Shown piece by piece: positions 28,160-36,449 of a DNA stretch of 64,000 bases (positions within the stretch are counted from its first letter, which is position 1; the number at the start of each line of letters is the position of its first letter). Origin of the DNA: Crocinitomicaceae bacterium (GTDB lineage: Bacteria > Bacteroidota > Bacteroidia > Flavobacteriales_D > Crocinitomicaceae); NCBI GenBank assembly GCA_016709005.1, contig JADJEU010000002.1, positions 310,001 through 374,000 on the forward strand, in the 5' to 3' direction. The translations under genes were made by a program, and so were the position numbers. A model generated the notes under the pieces. That model searched no databases, was not told the origin of the DNA, and saw nothing but the letters and a program-made list of their open reading frames with translations.

Positions 28160-28179
28160 GGGACGGGTCGCGCCCATCC
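28160..28179. repeat. Degenerate hairpin of the GCGAG-loop family
   Basis: GGGACGGG pairs with CCCATCC (one wobble-type position) around TCGCG, the complement of a GCGA loop. It starts 16 bases after the barrel gene stop. Confidence 0.35.
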
Positions 28180-28200
28180 TGGCATGCATTCAATCAATAA

Positions 28201-28255
28201 ACCCATCAACCAACAATAATCTCGCGACAGAGCGAGTCCGTCCCCTGTATGCATT
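28201..28255 (+). repeat. Direct repeat copy 1 (left of the DUF4625 gene)
   Basis: The 20-mer ACCCATCAACCAACAATAAT (28201-28220) recurs exactly at 29179-29198. It is followed in both by a hairpin with GCGAG loop and right arm TCCGTCCCCTG. The left arm of this copy (GCGACAGA) has decayed. Confidence 0.7.
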
Positions 28256-28336
28256 AAATCTATCTTCGCAAATCCCCAACACAAATTTTCTCACGATACT
28301 TTTTATTATATTTATAATCTAACCACCCTACCAAAT

Positions 28337-29149
28337 ATGAAAATATTTATTCCGTTTTTCGTTTTGTGCGCAGTTGTTTTTACATCTTGTAAAAAAGAAG
28401 AAGTCGATGCAGAAAAACCCTCTATTAGTTTAGACAAGCCACTTGAGAATGCAATAGTTAATCTTGGAAACTCATTTGACTTTCAGGGAGTCGTTTACGA
28501 TAACACGGCTCTTTCATCGTTACAAATTCGTATCGTGAGCCCCGATGCCTCCTATGACTATCATTACCTTGATTCAATAAACGTCACGGGTGAAAGCTCC
28601 GAATTTCATGACTGGATAACTATCCCAATTAATGCTGCGGTGGGTGTTGCTGAATTTAAAGTGTATGCTCGTGATGCAAGTGGAAATGAATCGGGTTATA
28701 TAACACGAATCATCCAGATAAGAGATAAAATTGATCCGGTCATTGTAACGAATCCCAGCCTTATTGAAGATAATGACTCGATTATTTTTACTCTCTACAA
28801 AAATGAATACGACATTTTTGACAGTCTCACCGTTTACAACTTTACAAAATTTACAAACCTTGCAACCTACACCGATATAGGCGGATTTAGAGACCTCATT
28901 ATAACCAGGGCGGCAGATACAGGCTGGGAAGTTAATCAGTTCGAGTTGCACGATTTAACAACAGTTACGGCGCCAGTTCATACAGTTGGTTTCACAATTG
29001 ATTTGGATGAATCTTATCCTGAATACTATTTGCATCCACCTTTTTTAAGAGTTACTGTAGTCGAGTACAGAACTCCTATCGACCTTAACGTATACAGTTC
29101 TCAGGCAGACAATGGACATCACTCTGTTGAATTTGACGTTACGCCTTAG
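28337..29149 (+). CDS. DUF4625-type lipoprotein
   Basis: This 270-residue protein has a lipoprotein signal (VVFTSC, Cys at residue 18, followed by KKEE). After a short acidic linker the pattern KPSISLDKPLENAIVNLGNSFDFQGVVYDNTALSSLQIRI resembles DUF4625, an immunoglobulin-like domain of Bacteroidota lipoproteins. The domain closes near HDWITIPINAAVGVAEFKVYARDASGNES. The C-terminal half (about 130-270) is a second beta-rich region that I do not recognise. It should sit in the outer membrane or face the surface. Related repeats bracket the gene at both ends, and the neighbours give no function. Confidence 0.65.
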   Translation: MKIFIPFFVLCAVVFTSCKKEEVDAEKPSISLDKPLENAIVNLGNSFDFQGVVYDNTALSSLQIRIVSPDASYDYHYLDSINVTGESSEFHDWITIPINAAVGVAEFKVYARDASGNESGYITRIIQIRDKIDPVIVTNPSLIEDNDSIIFTLYKNEYDIFDSLTVYNFTKFTNLATYTDIGGFRDLIITRAADTGWEVNQFELHDLTTVTAPVHTVGFTIDLDESYPEYYLHPPFLRVTVVEYRTPIDLNVYSSQADNGHHSVEFDVTP

Positions 29150-29178
29150 GACATCTGGCATCTGTTTAAAACACATCA

Positions 29179-29230
29179 ACCCATCAACCAACAATAATAA
29201 CGGGACGGAGCGAGTCCGTCCCCTGCATTT
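29179..29230 (+). repeat. Direct repeat copy 2 (right of the DUF4625 gene)
   Basis: Same 20-mer as at 28201, followed by a perfect hairpin: stem GGGACGGA (29202-29209), loop GCGAG, stem TCCGTCCC (29215-29222). It starts 30 bases after the lipoprotein stop. Confidence 0.75.
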
Positions 29231-29275
29231 TAAAATATTCTTGTTATTCAATCGTCAACAGTACAAATTTGATTC

Positions 29276-30508
29276 ATGGGCCGTATTCTTTTCTTTCTGT
29301 TTATCTTTCTGATCATTGGTGGAACGCTGGAAATTTACAGCTACCGTGCCCTGAAATCAAAATGGAATTCATACTCCAACTGGTTCAGAAAATTTCTCAA
29401 AATTTCATTCTTCACATTTACCCTCTCTGCCGTATTATCAATTCTCGGAATGTTAATAGTTGGTAATTATGTGCCAAGATCAGCCAGCAATTTTTTCTTT
29501 GGATTTTTAATGATCAACCTTTTTGTGAAACTTACTTTGTCCCTGGTTTTTTTAGTGGATGATTTAAGACGAATTACAATTTTCTCCAAACGAAAAATCT
29601 CCAAAAAAAATCCGGAAACGGATGGTGAAAAAATTACGCGCTCTGACTTTTTAGTAAAAGCTGGAATCATTGCAGCCGCCATTCCGGCAATCTCTTATCC
29701 TTTGGGAATGGTAATTGGGCCTTACAACTATAAAGTACGCAAAGAAAAAATACAATTTTCAAAATTACCAGCCGCATTTCGTAATCTGAAAATTGTACAA
29801 ATCTCAGATATTCACGCCGGTAGTTTTTATGACAAGGAAGCCGTGAACAGAGGAATCGATATGTTATTGGAAGAAAAACCCGATGTCATCTTTTTTACCG
29901 GCGATTTAGTAAATGACTCAGCTGCAGAAATGGATAATTACATGGATGTTTTTTCACGATTGCAAGCGCCATTTGGTGTCTACTCGGTTTTGGGAAATCA
30001 TGATTACGGTGATTACCGCGATTGGAATTCAGAAAAAGAAAAAGAAGATAATCTCATTCGATTAAAAAAAGTTCATGCAGATCTAGGCTGGAGATTATTA
30101 TTGGATGAACACATTTATCTTGAAAAAGACGATTCAAAAATTGCAATCATTGGTGTTCAAAATTGGGGAGCAGGTTTTCATCAGGAAGGTGATTTGAAAA
30201 AAGCGTATGACAAAGTAGATGCTCCGATAAAAATTTTACTTTCACACGATCCAACGCATTGGGATGAGCAAGTCAGAAAAGACTATAAAGACATCGATCT
30301 GACACTAAGCGGTCACACACACGGTGCACAAATGGGAATCGAAACGCATGGTTTTAAATGGAGTCCGATTTCATTGCGCTATGATAAATGGGCAGGATTG
30401 TATCAGGAAGAAAATCAATTCCTGTATGTTAACCGTGGATATGGATTTTTAGGGTATCCGGGACGCATTGGAATCTGGCCAGAGATCACCGTGCTTGAGT
30501 TGGTTTAA
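29276..30508 (+). CDS. Membrane-anchored metallophosphoesterase (YaeI-like)
   Basis: The 410-residue protein has three to four N-terminal transmembrane helices (about 3-20, 38-60, 70-95, 125-148) and then a calcineurin-like phosphoesterase domain. All metal-binding blocks are visible: QISDIHAGSF (about 178), FFTGDLVND (about 210), LGNHDYGD (about 240), LLSHDPTHWD (about 320) and LSGHTHGAQMG (about 343). The arrangement matches YaeI/YkuE-type enzymes, which cleave phosphodiester or phosphomonoester lipid or nucleotide substrates; the true substrate is unknown. The gene converges with the next minus-strand gene, with overlapping stop codons and no obvious terminator. Confidence 0.85.
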   Translation: MGRILFFLFIFLIIGGTLEIYSYRALKSKWNSYSNWFRKFLKISFFTFTLSAVLSILGMLIVGNYVPRSASNFFFGFLMINLFVKLTLSLVFLVDDLRRITIFSKRKISKKNPETDGEKITRSDFLVKAGIIAAAIPAISYPLGMVIGPYNYKVRKEKIQFSKLPAAFRNLKIVQISDIHAGSFYDKEAVNRGIDMLLEEKPDVIFFTGDLVNDSAAEMDNYMDVFSRLQAPFGVYSVLGNHDYGDYRDWNSEKEKEDNLIRLKKVHADLGWRLLLDEHIYLEKDDSKIAIIGVQNWGAGFHQEGDLKKAYDKVDAPIKILLSHDPTHWDEQVRKDYKDIDLTLSGHTHGAQMGIETHGFKWSPISLRYDKWAGLYQEENQFLYVNRGYGFLGYPGRIGIWPEITVLELV

Positions 30509-31230
30509 TAAAGAGCTACTTTTTTTGTAAGCTCAAAATCGGCTCCTGAAATTTTTGCGAAATAAATTCCAGGCTCAAAATCGGATACCGAAATTAGCTC
30601 AAACTCATCCGAAATTTTCTGTTGCAAAATCAGCTTTCCATTCAAATCAAAAAGAGAAATTGTCAGCTCTGAATTTAACTCACCTTTACAAAAAATCGTT
30701 TGGTGATTGGCATCGTAAACCAGTTGCAAGTCTTTGTGGAATTCACTCACAGAAACATCTGGCATCGTAATAATGATGCAGAAATTTAACCACAGTGAAT
30801 CTGCGGGTGCAGTAACAGGATAAACTTTAAATCGCAGATAACTTGTATCCACATGATTGTTGTGATCAACATTTATAATCAGCTGATTTGAAAATTCAAT
30901 CGGATCCAGCATGATAAATTCTGCCGTGTCTTCCGTCAATACATCCACATAAAATGAATCCGGATCTGTAAAGCCTGCTTGCCATTGAATCGGCCAGTCT
31001 GGGTCTGTGTGCCGGATCCAGCGCATTTGCTGATCTGCTCCTGAGTTATTAAATAATTGAATGTAATCATGCACCATGATAAATTCAATTGACTTTACTG
31101 TGCAATTGCTTGTATCATCCACTCCCCAGGTTGGCGTATTGATTTGCGACGATAGACTCAGAGGCAAAAAGAATAGCGCGACCATCAAGCGCAGTCCGTT
31201 AAATTTGAAGAGCAAGTTGAATTTATTCAT
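30505..31230 (-). CDS. Secreted protein with T9SS type A sorting domain
   Basis: This 241-residue protein has a signal peptide (about residues 1-29, ending LSLSSQ). A central beta-rich region of about 130 residues (30-165) is not recognised; it resembles the short ligand-like modules before sorting domains, with an NNSGADQQMRWIR stretch. Residues 170-241 form a type A T9SS sorting domain (ELTISLFDLNGKLILQQKI ... FEPGIYFAKISG). It is the last gene of a three-gene minus-strand run and its ATG overlaps the 3' end of the peptidase gene by eight bases. Confidence 0.7.
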   Translation of the reverse strand: MNKFNLLFKFNGLRLMVALFFLPLSLSSQINTPTWGVDDTSNCTVKSIEFIMVHDYIQLFNNSGADQQMRWIRHTDPDWPIQWQAGFTDPDSFYVDVLTEDTAEFIMLDPIEFSNQLIINVDHNNHVDTSYLRFKVYPVTAPADSLWLNFCIIITMPDVSVSEFHKDLQLVYDANHQTIFCKGELNSELTISLFDLNGKLILQQKISDEFELISVSDFEPGIYFAKISGADFELTKKVALY

Positions 31231-32107
31231 ATTCTGTCAGTAAAGAATAAACCGGTACTTCAGTATACTCTGTATATAGTTCACCAAATATTTTTGTATT
31301 GCCAATTTGATCAAAGGCTTCTACAACTTGTAAAACAGACATCGCAGGTTCGTGGCAGCATACCTGAAACTCTTTTAGAATATCAATCAGTTTCATTTTA
31401 TTTTGAGCGTCTAATAATTTATCGGCAGTGTGAAAATAACTTGCTCCAATCCAATATACCGCAGGATAGTGATGATGATTGGTAATCAAACTATCCGCTA
31501 CAAAGGTGAGTTTAGAAGAACTCGTAAACTTATCTTTCACCGCAACAATTCGTGACTGATTAATTGAATCTACCTCTTGTCTGGTAAATACTTCCATTTC
31601 AATCATTACTTCACGACTCAGATAAGTTGCAAATCCTTCAAAAAACCACATGCTTGATTTTCCAAGTTTTGGAATTGCCAAATGACTGATTTCATGCGGC
31701 GCAATCCAATCTGCTTTTAAGTCTTCCAGCGAATAGGTAGGGTCAATATAAAAATGTGCTGCGTTAATTGAATCCACCCGTGCCGTATGCCCAAATACAA
31801 CGGCGCGGTCTGAACTGTCTTCTCTGTGAAAATGGTAATACAAATCAAATGGAAACTCACCTAATGTTCTTTGAGCACAATCACTCGTGTAAGTAATCCA
31901 ATCTTCCAGTTTTTGTTTTTCATCAACACTGAATTCGTCTTCAAAAATAAAACTTACCGCCTGTTTCTCTTCCGGCAAAGCAATCACTGGTATTTCAGTT
32001 TTAATGCTTCCCTGACAAGAAATTAAAATCAAGCCTGAAACAAACAAGAAAAAAAAACCAAACTCATTTGACAACCACATACTGATCATAAATGGTAAAA
32101 CAACCAA
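31223..32107 (-). CDS. Putative gluzincin-type metallopeptidase lipoprotein
   Basis: This is a 294-residue exported protein. The hydrophobic segment FGFFFLFVSGLILISC ends in a plausible lipobox Cys (residue 31). A zinc-protease motif HEISH (residues 138-142) is followed by WFFEGFATYLSRE with Glu157, matching the H-E-x2-H ... (N/E)EG(F/L)A arrangement of gluzincins (peptidase MA/M1 clan). The spacing to the third ligand is shorter than in M1 enzymes. Residues 40-125 form an N-terminal domain and 165-294 a helical tail. The true start could be Met10. The 3' end overlaps the T9SS gene and the 5' end overlaps the gene upstream, indicating tight coupling. The substrate is unknown. Confidence 0.62.
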   Translation of the reverse strand: MVVLPFMISMWLSNEFGFFFLFVSGLILISCQGSIKTEIPVIALPEEKQAVSFIFEDEFSVDEKQKLEDWITYTSDCAQRTLGEFPFDLYYHFHREDSSDRAVVFGHTARVDSINAAHFYIDPTYSLEDLKADWIAPHEISHLAIPKLGKSSMWFFEGFATYLSREVMIEMEVFTRQEVDSINQSRIVAVKDKFTSSSKLTFVADSLITNHHHYPAVYWIGASYFHTADKLLDAQNKMKLIDILKEFQVCCHEPAMSVLQVVEAFDQIGNTKIFGELYTEYTEVPVYSLLTEYE

Positions 32108-32759
32108 ACAAGGTTTGCCACTCTTTGAGAGTTGGACTCATTGTATAAATTTCAAAATCTTCTTTTGTTACGTCATGCTCCTTGATTTGCTTGCATGCAC
32201 ATTTTTCTGAATTGAAAGCCGGCTCCATTAGCTCTAAACTACCCGACTGAAACTTTAGATACATGGCTGTGTAATGATTATTTTCTTCCAGGGTCATCAA
32301 TAAAAATTCACCTGAATTTAATCCCGCAAATAATTTATGTGATGAACTTCTTAACTCACACAAATATGTTTTTGCAGGTACTAAAAAATAATAATTTTCA
32401 CCATCAAGTGCAGTAGGTACTGAATCTGCTTCACACACGCCAAATAAATAGCCATTTCGAAAATCAATTTTTGAATTTTCACGCACCTCTTCTCTGGTAA
32501 CAAAAAGCAATTTATTTTTTTCAATATAAATTCCGGTTTCATCAACAACCAGATACTCACCTGCCGCAATGCGCATTTGATTTTTCTCCGTTTCCTTCAA
32601 TTGATATTTTGCATACCAGGTTGAGCCAATTGACTTTTGAACAGACAAGACAGCAAGTGACTTTTCAGTAAAATAAGCTGAATATGGAGTTTCACTTTTT
32701 TCTTGCGCATAAGTGGAACCAATGCCAAGGAATAGCAGTATCTTTAATGCCCTTTTCAT
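32064..32759 (-). CDS. Exported protein of unknown function
   Basis: ATG 32759 (MKRALKILLFLGIGSTYAQ) gives a signal peptide; the preceding seven residues are dropped. The mature part of about 210 residues is soluble and mixed alpha/beta with several acidic stretches and a CACKQ cysteine pair near the C-terminus. I do not recognise a family. It overlaps the gluzincin gene by more than 40 bases and starts 28 bases from the divergent recJ start. It is the first gene of the exported three-gene operon. Confidence 0.55.
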   Translation of the reverse strand: MKRALKILLFLGIGSTYAQEKSETPYSAYFTEKSLAVLSVQKSIGSTWYAKYQLKETEKNQMRIAAGEYLVVDETGIYIEKNKLLFVTREEVRENSKIDFRNGYLFGVCEADSVPTALDGENYYFLVPAKTYLCELRSSSHKLFAGLNSGEFLLMTLEENNHYTAMYLKFQSGSLELMEPAFNSEKCACKQIKEHDVTKEDFEIYTMSPTLKEWQTLFGCFTIYDQYVVVK

Positions 32760-32787
32760 AATACACAAGGTTGTTTTCATCTAAGAT

Positions 32788-34539
32788 ATGGATAAAAGAT
32801 GGCTTCTCAAAAAACCTGCCAGTCAGCAGCAAATTGCTAAACTCATTCAAGAGGTTGGCGTGTCACGCCCTATTGCCAACATTATGGTTTTGCGCGGGAT
32901 TAAAACGTTTAATGATACCCGCAATTTTTTCAGACCTGATTTGAAGAATTTGCACGATCCGTTTAAAATGAAAAACATGTCAGCTGCGGTTGACAGAATT
33001 GAACGCGCCATTGCCACGCAAGAAAACATTTTAATTTACGGTGATTACGACGTCGATGGCACAACCGCGGTTTCTCTTGTCTTTGATTACCTCACCCGTA
33101 ATTATGGACAAATCGGATATTACATTCCGGATCGCTACGCTGAAGGGTATGGCATTTCTGATTTAGGAGTTGACTTTGCAATAGACAATTCTTTTTCACT
33201 GGTCATTGCGTTGGATTGTGGTATTAAAGAAGTAGAAAAAATAAGTCGCGCGGTAGACAATGGTGTTGACTTTATTGTATGTGATCACCATACACCGGGA
33301 GCTGAATTACCACCCGCAATTATTCTGAATCCAAAACAAACTGATTGTAAATATCCATTCAAAGAATTGTCAGGTTGCGGTGTTGGTTTCAAATTAGTAC
33401 AAGCGTTAAATCAAATTCGTGGACGCAGTTTTGATGAAATTTATTCCTTACTGGATTTAGTGATGGTGAGCATTGGTGCAGATATTGTTTCCATGAACGG
33501 TGAAAACAGAATTCTTGCCTATCACGGTTTGGAAGTGTTAAATAAAAAACCACGTTTGGGTTTCAGCAAACTATTACAGCTTGCAAATAAAACCGGTGTT
33601 TTAAATATTACCGATGTTGTTTTTATTCTGGCTCCACGCATCAACGCAGCTGGCAGAATTGCAAGCGGTAATAAAGCAGTGGAATTGCTCCTTGCAAAAA
33701 CATTTGACGAAGTAGATCAAATAAGCATTGACATCAACGCGCACAATGAAACGCGTAAAGGATTGGATAAAGAAATTACAGCAGAAGCTTTAGAAATTAT
33801 TGCAGCAGATGACTGGATGAAAAATGCAAAGTCTACGCTTGTATTTAATTCAAATTGGCACAAAGGTGTAGTTGGAATTGTCGCTTCCAGATTGACAGAA
33901 AATTATTACAGGCCAACAATCGTTTTGACAGAATCCAATGGTCTTGCTGTCGGCTCTGCACGCAGCGTTCAGGGCTTTAATATTTATGACGCCATTGATC
34001 AGTGCAGTGATTTACTCGAGCAGTTTGGTGGTCACAATTTTGCAGCAGGCATGACATTAAAATTAGAAAATGTAGATGCCTTTCGCAAAAAATTCAATGA
34101 TGTTGTCAGCGCAACTATTCCTGAAAATTTACTTATCCCAGAAATTCAAATTGACGACGAAATTACGTTCCGTGATATTTACGAAAATACACCCGGCGGT
34201 GTTCCAAAATTTTATCGCGTCTTAAATCAAATGGCGCCTTTTGGTCCTGATAACATGCGTCCGGTTTTTATTTCACGTCAAGTAAAAATTCTTCCAAATT
34301 CACGCGTGCTGAAAGATGAACATTTGAAATTAGTTTTGGTACAGGAAGACTATCCTGAAATAATTGTAGACGCCGTGGGCTTTGGTATGGCTGATAAATG
34401 GGCGGCTATTAATCCTGAAAAAAATCCGCATCAAAAAATTGATCTTGTTTATACAATCGAAGAAAATACCTGGAATGGAAATACAAATTTGCAGCTGATG
34501 ATTCGTGATTTGAAAGTGAGTGTTGTTGGTAATCGGTAG
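32788..34539 (+). CDS. recJ: Single-stranded-DNA-specific exonuclease RecJ
   Basis: The 583-residue protein has the usual RecJ length. The DHH core carries LIYGDYDVDGTTAVS (metal ligands D86, D88, D90), VCDHHTPGAELP (about 161) and a further GADIVSMNGE block (about 230). The DHHA1/RNA-binding part follows with HKGVVGIVASRL (about 350) and FGGHNFAAGMTL (about 412), then an OB-like C-terminus. RecJ degrades 5' ssDNA in recombination and mismatch repair. It is divergent from the exported three-gene operon. The stop codon lies inside a degenerate short tandem repeat. Confidence 0.93.
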   Translation: MDKRWLLKKPASQQQIAKLIQEVGVSRPIANIMVLRGIKTFNDTRNFFRPDLKNLHDPFKMKNMSAAVDRIERAIATQENILIYGDYDVDGTTAVSLVFDYLTRNYGQIGYYIPDRYAEGYGISDLGVDFAIDNSFSLVIALDCGIKEVEKISRAVDNGVDFIVCDHHTPGAELPPAIILNPKQTDCKYPFKELSGCGVGFKLVQALNQIRGRSFDEIYSLLDLVMVSIGADIVSMNGENRILAYHGLEVLNKKPRLGFSKLLQLANKTGVLNITDVVFILAPRINAAGRIASGNKAVELLLAKTFDEVDQISIDINAHNETRKGLDKEITAEALEIIAADDWMKNAKSTLVFNSNWHKGVVGIVASRLTENYYRPTIVLTESNGLAVGSARSVQGFNIYDAIDQCSDLLEQFGGHNFAAGMTLKLENVDAFRKKFNDVVSATIPENLLIPEIQIDDEITFRDIYENTPGGVPKFYRVLNQMAPFGPDNMRPVFISRQVKILPNSRVLKDEHLKLVLVQEDYPEIIVDAVGFGMADKWAAINPEKNPHQKIDLVYTIEENTWNGNTNLQLMIRDLKVSVVGNR

Positions 34540-34606
34540 AAAAGGTAATCGGTGGTCGGGTGAAAATGGTGATCGGGTAAAATGGTAATCGGTGGTCAAG
34601 TGAAAT
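34528..34606 (+). repeat. Degenerate short tandem repeat at the recJ end
   Basis: Units beginning GGTAATCGGT or GGTGATCGGGT recur four times over 79 bases, alternating lengths of about 16 and 24, with GGTCGGGTGAAAAT and GGTCAAGTGAAAT tails. The recJ stop codon (TAG 34537-34539) is inside the first unit. Confidence 0.6.
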
Positions 34607-34707
34607 TATTTTAAGGGCACCAATTTCCTGCTTTTCACTTTAGTTTGTTTGCTGCGCGGCACAAAGCTGCCGTTTCAATCAGGGGTGCTTTTTGCTCACA
34701 ACTAAAA

Positions 34708-35169
34708 TCAATTTACTTTTTTAAGTTGATATCCATTTTCAACTTTTATCAAATCATAATAGCCATAATCCTGATTAATCTCTTCTGATTTTTTTTCACA
34801 AAAACCATGTCGGTTAATTGATTTTACTTTGACTCTGATTCTGTTTTCAGCAGTGAACAAATAAGTTCCCTGAACACTTGTAAAACAATCATTGCCGCAA
34901 GGCGCAGAATAGCTGCTAGAAAAAGTAAGTGTGTCAAAATAAATTGAATGTCCCCATTGATCCATAATAGAATTTCCATCACCTTTTGCAGTTAACGAAT
35001 AGGAATCCTGATCTTTATTTTCAAACGGAACTCCATTCGTTTTCCAACTGGTGCCCATCAAATAATTCGTGAACTTTCTCTCACCAAATTTACGTGCATC
35101 TTGAGCAACGGAACATGAAAAAAATCCAACTAAAAAAACTAAACTGAATAAAACAGAAAGAACTTTCAT
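34708..35169 (-). CDS. Small lipoprotein of unknown function
   Basis: ATG 35169 (MKVLSVLFSLVFLVGFFSC) gives a lipoprotein signal with Cys at residue 19; the upstream MKKGI is an alternative start. The mature protein of about 134 residues is beta-rich, with a CGNDC cysteine pair and a lone C near HGFCEKK that may form disulfides. The layout (SWKTNGVPFENKDQDSYSLT ... YFDTLTFSSSYSAPCGNDC) resembles small lipocalin-like proteins, but no family is assigned. It stands alone between recJ (converging) and dusB. Confidence 0.5.
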   Translation of the reverse strand: MKVLSVLFSLVFLVGFFSCSVAQDARKFGERKFTNYLMGTSWKTNGVPFENKDQDSYSLTAKGDGNSIMDQWGHSIYFDTLTFSSSYSAPCGNDCFTSVQGTYLFTAENRIRVKVKSINRHGFCEKKSEEINQDYGYYDLIKVENGYQLKKVN

Positions 35170-35232
35170 AATCCCCTTTTTCATAGATACACTCTTTGAA
35201 AAAGAAAGTTCAAAAATCAGGCCGAATTCCTT

Positions 35233-36231
35233 CTAGCCTTGCGCGTACGCATCTGCGTAATTTGATTCAATACTGTCAAGCGTTGAATACAATTCACCCA
35301 AATCATTTGTTGTAACTAGTACAGAGCGTACTTCTTTAAAGTTTGGAATGCTTTTAAAATAGTTTGCATAATGCCTGCGCATTTCTACAATTCCTAATCC
35401 AATTCCTTTCCACTTCACTGACATTTCCAAATGCTCTTTTGCAGCAGCTACTCTGTCTTTTAATGTGGGTGGCGCAAGGTGTGTTCCGGTTTTCATAAAA
35501 TGTTTAATCTCATTAAAAACCCATGGATGACCAATTGAAGCGCGCCCAATCATAATACCGTCTACACCATACGTGTTTTTATATTCAACCGCCATTTCAG
35601 GAGATGAAATATCGCCGTTTCCAAAAACAGGAATGCGCATGCGTGGATTATTTTTTACTGCGGCTATTAAGGTCCAGTCAGCATCCCCTTTATACATTTG
35701 TTTGCGCGTGCGGCCGTGAATTGAAATTGCTTCAATGCCTACATCTTGTAAACGCTCAGCAACCTCAACTACATATTTTGTGTTTTCATCCCAGCCTAAA
35801 CGTGTCTTTACAGTCACTGGCAATTTGGTTGCTTTCACAATTTCTTGCGTCATACTCACCATCTTTGGAATGTCTTGCAGAATTCCAGCGCCTGCGCCTT
35901 TGCATGCTACTTTTTTAACCGGGCAGCCGTAGTTGATATCAATGATGTCGGGATTGGTCCGCTCTACAATTTCTGTAGTCTGACGCATCGATTCTATTTC
36001 TGATCCAAAAATCTGAATTCCAATCGGGCGTTCATATTCATAGATGTCTAATTTTTGAACTGACTTTGCCGCATCACGAATCAAACCCTCTGATGAAATA
36101 AATTCAGTATACATCAAATCGGCACCATGTCTTTTGCACAAAGCTCTAAACGGTGGATCACTCACATCTTCCATCGGTGCAAGCAACAATGGAAAATCTC
36201 CCAAATCTATATTTCTGATTTTTACACTCAT
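35233..36231 (-). CDS. dusB: tRNA-dihydrouridine synthase DusB
   Basis: The 332-residue TIM-barrel flavoprotein matches DusB. Features are LAPMEDVSDPPFRALCKRHGADLMYTEF (18-44), the active-site Cys in NYGCPVKKVACKGAGAGIL (C103), the FMN-phosphate strands VFGNGDI (about 209) and GVDGIMIGRASIGHPW (about 225), and a helical C-terminal domain. It reduces uridine in the tRNA D-loop. It lies after the small-lipoprotein gene on the same strand, 64 bases away in transcript order. Confidence 0.93.
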   Translation of the reverse strand: MSVKIRNIDLGDFPLLLAPMEDVSDPPFRALCKRHGADLMYTEFISSEGLIRDAAKSVQKLDIYEYERPIGIQIFGSEIESMRQTTEIVERTNPDIIDINYGCPVKKVACKGAGAGILQDIPKMVSMTQEIVKATKLPVTVKTRLGWDENTKYVVEVAERLQDVGIEAISIHGRTRKQMYKGDADWTLIAAVKNNPRMRIPVFGNGDISSPEMAVEYKNTYGVDGIMIGRASIGHPWVFNEIKHFMKTGTHLAPPTLKDRVAAAKEHLEMSVKWKGIGLGIVEMRRHYANYFKSIPNFKEVRSVLVTTNDLGELYSTLDSIESNYADAYAQG

Positions 36232-36383
36232 CTATAATACAAAGATAAGGACTTATTAGTGATAAGGCCAACGTCTTGAATTAACGGCAAACTCTACCTC
36301 TTTAAATTACAAATTCAAAATTCCAAACACGGATAAGCACATTCTATTTAGAATTTCTGAGCAATTGAACTAAGAATGGTGAT

Positions 36384-36428
36384 CAAAAAAAAATTCCAAA
36401 CAAGGCATTCACCCTATTTGGAATTTTG
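36384..36428 (-). terminator. Terminator after the PorP/SprF gene
   Basis: AAAATTCCAAA pairs with TTTGGAATTTT (36417-36427) around a 16-base loop, with an A-run on the plus strand giving the U-tract on the minus transcript. Confidence 0.65.
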
Positions 36429-36449
36429 AGCTTGTTATTTTGAATTTTA

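Noticed and set aside
28160..29230. Insertion sequence or transposon around the DUF4625 gene
   Set aside because: The repeats are direct rather than inverted, no transposase or integrase is present, and the neighbouring genes are intact.
34528..34606. CRISPR-like array
   Set aside because: The units are only 16-24 bases, degenerate and without regular spacers; no cas genes are nearby.
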